Positions 8,901 through 16,459 of a stretch of DNA of 64,000 nt are shown here, in pieces. A program made the translations under genes and the position numbers. This DNA is from Fibrobacterota bacterium (lineage in GTDB: Bacteria; Fibrobacterota; Chitinivibrionia; Chitinivibrionales; Chitinispirillaceae), in contig JAEWVR010000012.1 in the NCBI GenBank assembly GCA_023459055.1, positions 1 through 64,000 of the forward strand. The letters run 5' to 3'. Under the pieces are notes generated by a model, which saw only the letters and a program-made list of their open reading frames with translations, was not told the origin of the DNA and made no database searches. Each line of letters begins with the position of its first letter. Position 1 is the first letter of the stretch.

Positions 8901-11660
8901 ACGATTCCATTATGGCAGGTTGAAATGCGTTCTCAATCGCGTATACGTATGGATGTTATATTTGATAGTTGGGAGCAGACCCGACTCAAGGATTATATGA
9001 ATCAGGCCCCAAAGCACAAGTTTACGAATAGTGACTGGAGTTTTGGTCCACACAGCAAAGCAACCGGAGATCCAATTGACTTTCCGGGTGTGCCGACTCT
9101 TCCAAAAGATGATGTCGATAACAGTTACTGGACACAACCGATTAACTATTATGTGACCATCTATAGAAAGAATGAGTATGTATGGGGTTATTCTCCATCA
9201 ATGGAGGAGCGCAAGGAAAAGAAAACACAATATGCGATGACCTCACTTGTGACATCACCACTTGTCAATCCGACCGGTGATTATGTGTTCTACGAACGCT
9301 CTGTGAAATCAGTTGATGTATCCGGGTGGTTTACCATTGAGCCTATTGATGGTGAGCTGAATGATATCTGGGTAAATGGCGTTCGTCAGAAAGATATTAC
9401 ATCACTGTATTCCTGGAGTGATGCCGATCAACGGTACAACTTCAAAATTCCTGTTCCAGTACAGAACGGGAAAAACAATGTTGATGTTACGCTGTTTGCC
9501 GGAGCATCCTCGGAATGTTCAGAATGCTATGGGTGCGCTGTTACAAATCATAGCTTTTATGTTGAGTTCCAGGGTGCGCAGCAGTACCCGTCAACAATCG
9601 CCCTTAAAGACGCACAATGGGAGGTTCTGCCGAATGATACCGCAAAGCTTGACACGACTAAATTCAATATCGAAGTCAGGGATCGTAACGGTAATCTTCG
9701 CGGCAAGGTTAAGGATTCGCTCTATGTAAAGGTGTCAAATCCGGTGGCGGGTGATTCAATTAACGTGCTGCTGATAGAAACCGGTGATTCAACGGGAGTA
9801 TTCCGGTCTGTAAACATGATTTCCGTGGTGGATCAAACTGCTGCGCAGACAATGTCAACAGAGATTGCTATGAACGGTGGTGATAAGATCTGGATCACCT
9901 ACGTTGATCCGACAGATCCTGAGGATATCTCGGAAGCGACAATGGTAAGTAAAGCTGATTTCCCGGTGGCATCAAATGGTGCGTTCTTTGATTCCAATGG
10001 TGATGGCGCGGTTGATAAAATCGTTGTGAACTACAATATCGCACTTAAAACGAAACCGGATTCTGTGGGCTTTACATTTCCTGCAGCATCAGATAATGTT
10101 ATGGTAAAAGCTGACTACGATAATTTTACCATTAGCGGGAACCAGTTGACAATCCAGCTTAAAGATCCACTGGACAAAGGAAAAACAGGGTATACTGCGG
10201 GTAAAAATCTGACAGCAAAATCATACATTCTGAATTTGGGTGTTGTAAAAATAAGTGCTTTTATATTGGCTGATAGTACCGGCCCGGTTATTACGTCACC
10301 GGTTACCGTCAACGAAAGAACCGGTTCAGGTAATGATACACTGACTGTTACATTTTCTGAAGATGTCAATGTCCCTGTCGGAGAGAGTGATGCATTCACC
10401 TTATGGCAGGGTGGAAATGCGACAACACTTACCGTCGTGGGTATAATGGATCTGGAAAAGACTACCTTTAAGCTTCTTGTAAAGAGTGGCAGCGGTTCCA
10501 TAAATGAGGGTGACTCGTTGTCAATTAACAGCAGTGGAAAAGTAAGTGATTCATATACCACAAAAGCTCATCCTGATAATCCAAAAATGCCAATCGTGAT
10601 TAAAGAAGCGGTGCCACGGGTTATCAGTGCATTTTATACTGCGGATAAAAATGGAATGCTTGACAAGGTCGAAATACTGTTCGCGAAGAAAATAACAGCA
10701 GATGATATTTCGTTCGGTTTTAAGTGGAATAATGGAAACCGGGTTGCGGTGTCAGGCAGTAATGTCACGGAAATCGGTTCTGACGGAACCCGGGTACAGG
10801 TTAAAATAAAGGAACTGCTTACCGGAACAAAGATCGCAACAAGTGGATCAATACAGCTAAGTGCTTTTCATAAGAACTTTGCAAAGGATGAAATCAAAGC
10901 AGACGTTGCAGACAGCGCCGCACCGGTAATTCTTGAGGCAACCCTTAATCCGTCATCGTCAAGTTTTAATGGTGTCTATACCGATACGTTGACAGTAACG
11001 TTTTCTGAGCCTGTTGAGACGATCACCGCTGATCAGCCGTTTACCTTTAAAAATATGCCTGACGGGACGATGTATTCAATGAAGGTTGCCAATGCTTTTA
11101 TAAATACAGGTGATCAGTCACAACAGGTCTTTTTGGTGACATCGTATGACGGTGTTGAATTTCCTAATCAAAAAGATTCAATAAGAATCGACGTGTCGCG
11201 TAAGGTAAGTGACAGAAAGGGAAATGTTCAGACATTCAGTGAAAATCGATTTGCTCCATTGAAAACAAATAAGATACCGTTTACTGTACTAGTAAAGAAA
11301 GGTCCGAATCCGTTTAAGCCGTCAGCAGATACCAAAAAGCCATCAACCTATGCTGAGGCTGCGGCACTTGCAAAACGTGATCTCGGTTCGCTGTTCTTAT
11401 TTACACCTGATACGACACGAATCAAACGTGAGGTTTCAGTTGAGGGGACGATTAAGATACTTGATCCGTTTGGAAATGTTATTCGTGATGAACAATGTAT
11501 TCCTGATGAGGCAAAGAGAAAAGTATACTTTTTCTGGGATGGACGCAATTCGGCAGGACGTCTTGTCGGAGCGGGAACGTACATTGTAGTTGTCAATGTT
11601 ATCAATGAGGGCGTTCCGCTTGAGAAGGTCAAACCGTTCAAGGTGTCGGTAAAGCGGTGA
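5961..11660 (+). CDS. Giant secreted GH9 glycoside hydrolase (cellulase-like)
   Basis: 1899 residues, secreted through a typical signal peptide (residues 1-19, cleavage after TTFA). An N-terminal Ig-like CelD_N domain (about 50-170) precedes the GH9 (alpha/alpha)6 catalytic domain (about 170-670). GGWHDCGDH (about 201) holds the catalytic-base aspartates, NHPHHR (about 603) the substrate-binding His, and MHSETGID (about 657) the acid Glu. Two fibronectin III-like domains follow (about 680-875), then a long beta-sandwich region of unknown modules (about 880-1790). The FlgD-like C-terminal domain (about 1795-1899, NPFKP...GRNSAGRLVGAGTY) resembles type A sorting domains of type IX secretion. 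GH9 enzymes cleave beta-1,4-glucan. The size, far above a simple GH9, suggests a cell-surface enzyme. An Asp-loop Cys (DCGD instead of DAGD) is unremarkable. Confidence 0.88.
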   Translation: MLKRLLLVTVLMLVSTTFAQYVTDPLPYAKIANPLPDTMDQKNRDSINLKFSPIRINQAGYRPEDKKYFYYIGSGATSFTVVDLSGQTVANGTLTNTGKTASGQLKIKASNNAQIVANGDTRYTMLSPIYSGTIFEGQIPDIAPGTYKIKVGNDLSAKFVIDENVYGWVRDALLKFYGVNRCGDSKSWFHPGCHLKDTVTGGWHDCGDHLKEGATMSYTGAVLGLAAAVFSDRDVDVYSANQAITQTTDGIPDILYEAKHGADFVLQSYNKAGGQVGKMITSVGAFGNAGYGDDHMWWGRPENQDLMPSSRGGPPRCPRSEPTTDYLGKYAAILAFVSKLYRPYDADYADRCLIAAKAIYEYTLPKLDHTDTPAYSGGTIVTDDAAFGCLALLWATGERKYLDQLCYDKTIGIKAHKESEFPMLFHGGLFTNNDPLFSKSFAHTDWASTQTHVLWGFFRLVLNDNALCEKLALTEQDRFSLIEKTMVNLMANLSSIGLGTQVITLPEGVNWVPSAVKYDLPWFTMFGPLEWVWNRYQAGNITDMYYYYDIASKIQGMQLPNIPASTDWKANEVKNIMVRMLDYQLGINPWDISMIYGVGTKNFNHPHHRAANPEGKNVPGAFYKYVPPVGALQGGYKPKNDGSNLYDEWYFEYMHSETGIDGTTNILMPVIGLAKDDPIGPPGGNVKTVYVGCDEAIIEVTQTKYGKATLYYGTEGGTKKSITSDSADTKHQFTLNGLTNGTIYTYNVVVGDVFGRDSVLKYLNSDKQLVDFSFKTLKDCPTNAQISNVKICKVTSDSAEIFWYTPNGEFDSKVVYGTQRPPSIEQPLDVSGHPTKFHYVKIGGLKEKTTYYFYVESGDSRDDNGGQYYSFTTPVEFVKFDVRTIRYNWADMPAMGVNIINQDSKAYDSLELRIYFRDKEGFEKDLAARIDILVLYREDGFQDTVGGALRDAIWKNLQAQHPVKMPDTYDPSDDTYAYYLTIPLWQVEMRSQSRIRMDVIFDSWEQTRLKDYMNQAPKHKFTNSDWSFGPHSKATGDPIDFPGVPTLPKDDVDNSYWTQPINYYVTIYRKNEYVWGYSPSMEERKEKKTQYAMTSLVTSPLVNPTGDYVFYERSVKSVDVSGWFTIEPIDGELNDIWVNGVRQKDITSLYSWSDADQRYNFKIPVPVQNGKNNVDVTLFAGASSECSECYGCAVTNHSFYVEFQGAQQYPSTIALKDAQWEVLPNDTAKLDTTKFNIEVRDRNGNLRGKVKDSLYVKVSNPVAGDSINVLLIETGDSTGVFRSVNMISVVDQTAAQTMSTEIAMNGGDKIWITYVDPTDPEDISEATMVSKADFPVASNGAFFDSNGDGAVDKIVVNYNIALKTKPDSVGFTFPAASDNVMVKADYDNFTISGNQLTIQLKDPLDKGKTGYTAGKNLTAKSYILNLGVVKISAFILADSTGPVITSPVTVNERTGSGNDTLTVTFSEDVNVPVGESDAFTLWQGGNATTLTVVGIMDLEKTTFKLLVKSGSGSINEGDSLSINSSGKVSDSYTTKAHPDNPKMPIVIKEAVPRVISAFYTADKNGMLDKVEILFAKKITADDISFGFKWNNGNRVAVSGSNVTEIGSDGTRVQVKIKELLTGTKIATSGSIQLSAFHKNFAKDEIKADVADSAAPVILEATLNPSSSSFNGVYTDTLTVTFSEPVETITADQPFTFKNMPDGTMYSMKVANAFINTGDQSQQVFLVTSYDGVEFPNQKDSIRIDVSRKVSDRKGNVQTFSENRFAPLKTNKIPFTVLVKKGPNPFKPSADTKKPSTYAEAAALAKRDLGSLFLFTPDTTRIKREVSVEGTIKILDPFGNVIRDEQCIPDEAKRKVYFFWDGRNSAGRLVGAGTYIVVVNVINEGVPLEKVKPFKVSVKR

Positions 11661-11715
11661 TGTTGTCTGAATGTTAAAGTGATGTTTTGGTTATAGTTTA
11701 AGTGTTGTTATGTTA

Positions 11716-11751
11716 AAACGAAGGGGAGGTAAAACTCCCTTTTGTTTTTAG
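11716..11751 (+). terminator. Rho-independent terminator after GH9 gene
   Basis: Arms AAACGAAGGGGAG and CTCCCTTTTGTTT pair over about 14 bp with two G-U pairs around a six-base loop. The right arm itself is U-rich. It lies 55 bp after the stop codon of the GH9 gene. Confidence 0.75.
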
Positions 11752-11769
11752 AAATTGTCAACATAAACT

Positions 11770-11853
11770 CGCCCCCTAAATCCCCCGCAGAGGGATTTTT
11801 GATAATGTAAGCCATTGTTTTTAATGACATTCTTCAAGTCCTTCTGCGGGGGC
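11770..11853. repeat. Family A element, copy 3 (decayed)
   Basis: The left arm CGCCCCCTAAATCCCCCGCA is intact, while the right arm is degenerate (AAGTCCTTCTGCGGGGGCA) and lacks its outer end. It lies directly behind the terminator of the GH9 gene. Confidence 0.8.
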
Positions 11854-12417
11854 ATGTTTCTGATAGGATATGTATTCCAGGTAACACAAGAAATGCATTT
11901 CGTGTATTGCATATAAAAATATTCAAGGTACAGAATTTCGAGATGATCTAAAAATGGTATTAATCTAACATATTGAAAAAATTGTTTTTATAAAGTATGT
12001 TTGAAAATTGGAAGGTAGACTTCCAATTTTCAAGAGAGATGAATTGTGTTTGCTTAAACCCCCGTAGTCGCGCCAGTAAATAGGATGTATCCATTAAATA
12101 GTAAAATAATGGTTGGGACGATTCTGGATTTTCTTCGTTTTGTTGAAAGTTTGTAGATTTCTGCTTCCTATGGTTAATGTCTTAATTGAATATATTAATG
12201 GCAAGTATGTTACGCTTATCAAATAGCACACAAAACCTGATCTAGTAAAAATGTGTGTTCGTATCATCATGATAAATTAGGAGATAGCAATACAAAAGCA
12301 TTGTCTGATTGTACGGGTCTGATTCTTCGTTCTCCATGCCATTTACCTTAAACGTCCTGCAAAAAATAGGACTACTGGTCGTTGTTTAGCATAATGCGAT
12401 TGTTTATACTATATGGT
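11854..12417. other. Intergenic region with a perfect 14-bp hairpin
   Basis: The region between the repeat and the TIGR02147 gene is AT-rich and has no credible reading frame. The one clear structure is a perfect stem at 12001-12033: TTGAAAATTGGAAG, loop GTAGA, then its exact complement. No U-run follows, so it is not an obvious terminator. It may be a leader structure or a remnant of a mobile repeat. Confidence 0.5.
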
Positions 12418-13254
12418 ATGAAAACAACGAAGACCGATATTTTCGGGTATATTGATTACAGAAAATTTCTTCAGGATTACTATGAGGAAAGAAAGTCGGC
12501 TGACCCCGGGTTTACACATACATACATATGTTACCGGCTGGGGCAGGAAAAGGCGAAGAGCTATTTTAATAATGTTATCAAAGGAAGAACTGATGTAACA
12601 TCAACTTTTATTGACCGGTTTATAACACTGCTTGAATTGTCAAATGATGAGTCCGTGTATTTCAGGGCGCTTGTTAATTACAATCAGACAAACAGTGCAA
12701 AAGAAAAGGAATTCTTCTTCGATCAGCTTGTCAGGCTTAATCGTACTCCCCATAGAGTTATCAATAATTCAGAATACTTGTACTATAAGGAATGGTATTA
12801 TAGTACGGTTCGTTCCCTGCTTGATATAATCGATTTTAAAGACGATTATTCCGATATAGTCAAAAGAATACAGCCAAGGATCACTCTCAAGCAGGCAAAA
12901 GATGCTGTAAAGGTCTTAAAAAGCCTTGGATTGATAGCAGAAAATGAGCATGGCTTTCTTAAGGTAACTGACAATGTATTAACAAGCGGTTCTTTTATGC
13001 ATGAAGCAATAATTGAACAATATCAGATAAAATGTCTTGAGCAGGCAATGAATGTTATTGCATCAGGAACAAAACAGATGCATCGTAATATCACAATGTC
13101 AATGAGTATGTCTGATGAATGCTTTGAGCGAATAGCGCATAAAGTCGATCAATTTAAATCAGAAATCCGGTCAGTTATTCAGAAAGATACAAAAAAAGCA
13201 AGCCGGGTTTACCATATTAATGTTAATTTTTATCCAATGTCAAAAGAGGAGTAG
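12418..13254 (+). CDS. TIGR02147-family protein, putative regulator
   Basis: 278 residues. The start DIFGYIDYRKFLQDYYEERK is the signature of TIGR02147, a family expanded in Fibrobacter and also found in Bdellovibrio-like and related bacteria. The family has a DUF4423 C-terminal region and a helix-turn-helix-like N-terminal part (about 25-75, with YICYRLGQEKAKSYFNNVIKG). Members are thought to be DNA-binding regulators, but no mechanism is established. I chose the ATG at 12418 because it places the family motif at residue 6. Alternative upstream starts have no better ribosome-binding site. It ends four bases before a lipoprotein gene, so the pair is an operon, and it may regulate that surface protein. 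Confidence 0.82.
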   Translation: MKTTKTDIFGYIDYRKFLQDYYEERKSADPGFTHTYICYRLGQEKAKSYFNNVIKGRTDVTSTFIDRFITLLELSNDESVYFRALVNYNQTNSAKEKEFFFDQLVRLNRTPHRVINNSEYLYYKEWYYSTVRSLLDIIDFKDDYSDIVKRIQPRITLKQAKDAVKVLKSLGLIAENEHGFLKVTDNVLTSGSFMHEAIIEQYQIKCLEQAMNVIASGTKQMHRNITMSMSMSDECFERIAHKVDQFKSEIRSVIQKDTKKASRVYHINVNFYPMSKEE

Positions 13255-13258
13255 AGGT

Positions 13259-15604
13259 ATGTTTTTAAAAAAATATGGTTATGCAGTAATGGTCATTTTG
13301 GGGATGATGTCCTGCACCGAAAATCCGGTTACCGGGACAATCAGTGATACAGACACCGGTAAATTGGCACTTGTATACAATCCTGATCTAACACCTGCTG
13401 CCGGGGCTAGTGTTGCATTTTATAGTTGTAATGATACTGTTGCAGTATACAAAACAGTAACTGACAAAAATGGTAATTACAGTATTCCGTTATTGAGCGA
13501 TGGATCCTATAATATTATTGCACGTAAAGATTCTCTTGTTTCATTTCAGGATTCGGTGACTATTTCAAAGAATCACAAAACAGTAAAGTCTGATACACTT
13601 GGCATAACAGGATCGTTTACTGCAATCGCGGCATTGCAGGTAAATCATGATCCACGAACAATTGTAGTACATGTGCTTGGAACAGATGTAAATAGTAACG
13701 TTGATGAAAAAGGTATGTTTTTATTGAAATCGCTTGCACGTGGAACATATAATATTGTTCTGAAAACATCACTCCCAGATTACTCCCCGAAATATGCAAC
13801 GATTAAAATTGAGAGTGCGAAAAGTGACACGTTGATAGATACTATATACCTGACGTATACTGGTATTCCTGTTGTAAATGGACTAAAAGCGACGTATGAT
13901 ACAGTAAGAGGTGTTGTCGCAATTTCATGGAGTAAAACGAATTACAGGAATTTTCAGGATTATGTTGTTTTTCGGGATAATTATGACAGTACCATAATGT
14001 CAACAAAGCCGATTGCAGCTCTGAATGATACTGTGTTTACTGACACTATTTTTAAAAAGATAACTACGGACACAATTTCAAAGATGCATTATAAATATAG
14101 AGTTGCTGTACGGAGCAATGTTTTAACAGTAGGGCAAACATTCAAATACGTTGATATTGTGGGGACAAATCCAAATATTTTAAATACTGTTATTGAAGGT
14201 ACCTTGTATCATCAGGGTAAAAAAATATTTACTGATAGTGCATCAATAAATGATACCATTACGTATAGTCTGAAATGTGAAAATAAGTACCGCTCCATAA
14301 AACGGGTATTACTGAAAAATCTTGAAACATCTGCAATAATTCTGGACACGCTTATGGGAACGCCTGTAAATAAATACGATTTCACTACAACTGTTTTATG
14401 GAATGATACTGGCTCTAAAGCAATAGAATGTAGTGTTGAGTGCGACGGAGGGCTTATAAGTAAAGATACTGTAATGTGTAAAATAATTGAGGACCAGCCT
14501 GTAATTGAAATGTTGTCACAGTATGATACTGTTTGGGTCAATGATACATGCAGGTTACAATTTAAGGCTGATGATAAGTTCGGCTATATTACAAAGTGGG
14601 AACTGTCCTGTGATAGCAGCGATTTTAAAACAATATCCGGACATGATACTGCATTTGTTGTAGCTGATAAACAGCGTGATAAATTCAGATGTATTGTACG
14701 GGCGACAGATGATGATGGAATGGTTCAGTATGATACAATTGAATCACATGTAAATCATTTTAAGGCAGTTCAAGGTGCAAATAGCATTCCCGCCCGTAGT
14801 TACCACGGTACAGTGGTATTTAAGGACAGACTTTATTTTATTGGTGGTTTCATTATGGAACCAAGGGCACTGTATAATGATGTTTGGTCTTCTGCTGATG
14901 GTGACAACTGGATACAGGAAACAGATTGTGCATCATTCTCAAAAAGATCATCAATGGAATGTTTTGTGTTTGATGATAAGTTATGGGTATATGGTGGTAA
15001 AGATTCTGCAAATAAAGTCTTAAACGATATGTGGCAGTCAAGTGATGGGAAAAGTTGGACAGAAGTTACTCCTGGTAACACATTTCCAGATAATACCAAT
15101 AAAACATTCTTTGTTTTCGATGGGAAATTGTGGATGACCTATTTGTCAATAATCGATGCCGGGCATAAATATGATATATGGAATTCTTCTGATGGTGTGA
15201 ATTGGACAAATGTAAAGCAGAAACTGTTTTTTTCAGAGATGCGTGATATAGTTTCAATACAAGTGTTGAATGGCGTTGTTTACATGTTTGGGAAGGAGGT
15301 AATATATAGTTCCAGAAATGGAATAGATTGGAGTCTTGTTCAATATTTTAATTATGGACTGATTGAAAGTGCAGCAGTCACATCGTCTGCGATCTACCTG
15401 ACTGTTATGTCTTATGTGGGATCTGGTTACAATATGGGATTGTATAAATTGGATGAGAAGAACAAACTGTCAACTGTGTCAATAAACGATTCATTCAGTC
15501 AAACATCAGGAAACTGGCTGGACTACATAAACAACACATTGATTACATCTGGAGCACCTTCAATTACTGAACCAATGGTGTATTCGTATAAATTAATAAA
15601 TTAA
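13259..15604 (+). CDS. Large surface lipoprotein with kelch-like repeats
   Basis: 781 residues. A lipoprotein-type signal ends in LGMMSC with Cys about residue 19 (the -3 residue Met is atypical). Next are one or two carboxypeptidase-regulatory/CNA-B-like beta domains (about 35-200), a fibronectin III-like domain (about 200-300), Ig-like domains (about 310-500), and C-terminal kelch-like repeats (about 510-781, with YFIGG...NDVWSSADGDNW and YGGKDS...NDMWQSSDGKSW). The arrangement suggests an outer-membrane-anchored adhesin or sensor facing outward. The ATG at 13259 follows AGAGG directly after the stop of the TIGR02147 gene. The function is unknown. Related pairs of TIGR02147 regulator and lipoprotein are a feature of Fibrobacter-type genomes, from memory. 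Confidence 0.6.
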   Translation: MFLKKYGYAVMVILGMMSCTENPVTGTISDTDTGKLALVYNPDLTPAAGASVAFYSCNDTVAVYKTVTDKNGNYSIPLLSDGSYNIIARKDSLVSFQDSVTISKNHKTVKSDTLGITGSFTAIAALQVNHDPRTIVVHVLGTDVNSNVDEKGMFLLKSLARGTYNIVLKTSLPDYSPKYATIKIESAKSDTLIDTIYLTYTGIPVVNGLKATYDTVRGVVAISWSKTNYRNFQDYVVFRDNYDSTIMSTKPIAALNDTVFTDTIFKKITTDTISKMHYKYRVAVRSNVLTVGQTFKYVDIVGTNPNILNTVIEGTLYHQGKKIFTDSASINDTITYSLKCENKYRSIKRVLLKNLETSAIILDTLMGTPVNKYDFTTTVLWNDTGSKAIECSVECDGGLISKDTVMCKIIEDQPVIEMLSQYDTVWVNDTCRLQFKADDKFGYITKWELSCDSSDFKTISGHDTAFVVADKQRDKFRCIVRATDDDGMVQYDTIESHVNHFKAVQGANSIPARSYHGTVVFKDRLYFIGGFIMEPRALYNDVWSSADGDNWIQETDCASFSKRSSMECFVFDDKLWVYGGKDSANKVLNDMWQSSDGKSWTEVTPGNTFPDNTNKTFFVFDGKLWMTYLSIIDAGHKYDIWNSSDGVNWTNVKQKLFFSEMRDIVSIQVLNGVVYMFGKEVIYSSRNGIDWSLVQYFNYGLIESAAVTSSAIYLTVMSYVGSGYNMGLYKLDEKNKLSTVSINDSFSQTSGNWLDYINNTLITSGAPSITEPMVYSYKLIN

Positions 15605-15682
15605 ATGCACAGTTGTATTACGTAAATGGGGAATGTAGGAACACCAGTGCTGATTATGCGAAAGTAAATCAGCCATAAAAGT

Positions 15683-15712
15683 AAAGGACGGTATAATACC
15701 GTCCTTTGCTTT
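15683..15712 (+). terminator. Rho-independent terminator
   Basis: The perfect 11-bp stem AAAGGACGGTA / TACCGTCCTTT with loop TAA is followed by GCTTTTTG. It ends the TIGR02147-lipoprotein operon. Confidence 0.9.
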
Positions 15713-15769
15713 TTGTATGGGGCCGGTTAGAGCGTTTTTTTCAATTAAGAAGTGTTTTTAACAGGCTCA

Positions 15770-15787
15770 TGTATTTCATGAAATACA
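15770..15787. promoter_or_regulatory. 18-bp perfect palindrome before ATPase remnant
   Basis: TGTATTTCATGAAATACA is a perfect palindrome 55 bp upstream of the ATG at 15842, followed by further TGTATT and AATACA half-sites up to the start codon. This looks like an operator or a repeat-type recognition site. No binding protein can be named. Confidence 0.6.
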
Positions 15788-15841
15788 ATAATCCATTAAA
15801 TATGTATTGCAGAAAATACAAATAGAAGGTGTATTTGTATT

Positions 15842-16419
15842 ATGAACAATACAAACAATATTAAAGACAATCTAAAACAGGCACTTGTTGAATGGCATGA
15901 ATTCAAAATTCCACCCTTTTCATCACGTGGTTATGAACATAAAACATTGGAAAATAGAAGGTTATTATCCATAATCGGTCCTCGCAGGGCAGGAAAAACA
16001 TTTGTTTGTTTTGAGATCATTACCGATTTGCTAAAGTCTGGTATACCGCGTGAGAATATTATTTATATGAATTTTGAAGACGAGCGTGTTCAACCGTTAA
16101 GCGGTGCAGAGTTAACCAATCTCCTTGATGTTCATGCACAGGTATTTACCACTAATCCAGAACGCCCTTTTTACTGTTTTCTGAGTGTGATTTCGTTGTA
16201 ATGGTTAACAATAAAGTAGTTGGTTGTTTTCAGGTATGCTGGAGTCTAGAAAACAAAGAAGCAAAAGATCGCGAGATTCGAGGTCTTGTTAACGCATTAA
16301 AAACACATAATGTTGATAGTGGATATATATTGACTGATTCTGAATCTGCTGATCTGGATGCAGAGGGGAAAAAAATAATCGTCAGACCATTCTGGTATTT
16401 TGCGTTGCAATCATTATAG
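15842..16419 (+). pseudogene. Internally deleted AAA_14/DUF4143 ATPase
   Basis: The first 113 codons encode the start of an AAA ATPase with a DUF4143 tail: Walker A GPRRAGKT, then IIYMNFEDER and PERPFYCF, where the next residues should be the LDEIQ Walker B. Instead the frame runs into a stop at 16199-16201. From about 16180 another frame reads SECDFVVMVNN...QVCWSL to a stop at 16417-16419, the end of the DUF4143 domain. A middle section of roughly 200 or more codons has been deleted with a frameshift at about 16178. Intact relatives are about 400-450 residues. The product cannot be active. An ATG at 16201 could allow a short C-terminal peptide, but nothing supports that. Confidence 0.85.
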
Positions 16420-16449
16420 AAACGCCATTCCATGACGTTTCTATAATGA
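16411..16449. terminator. Hairpin between ATPase remnant and parC
   Basis: A perfect 14-bp stem TCATTATAGAAACG / CGTTTCTATAATGA with an 11-base loop, overlapping the stop of the ATPase remnant and lying 11 bp after the parC stop. It probably serves as a terminator for the convergent transcripts. The flanking A-run (16449-16456) lies before the stem on the parC strand, so efficiency is uncertain. Confidence 0.55.
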
Positions 16450-16459
16450 AAAAAACATT

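Noticed and set aside
16201..16419. 72-codon frame as an independent small gene
   Set aside because: Its sequence is the C-terminal end of the DUF4143 protein, with the frame already open upstream to about 16180, so it is part of the deleted gene.
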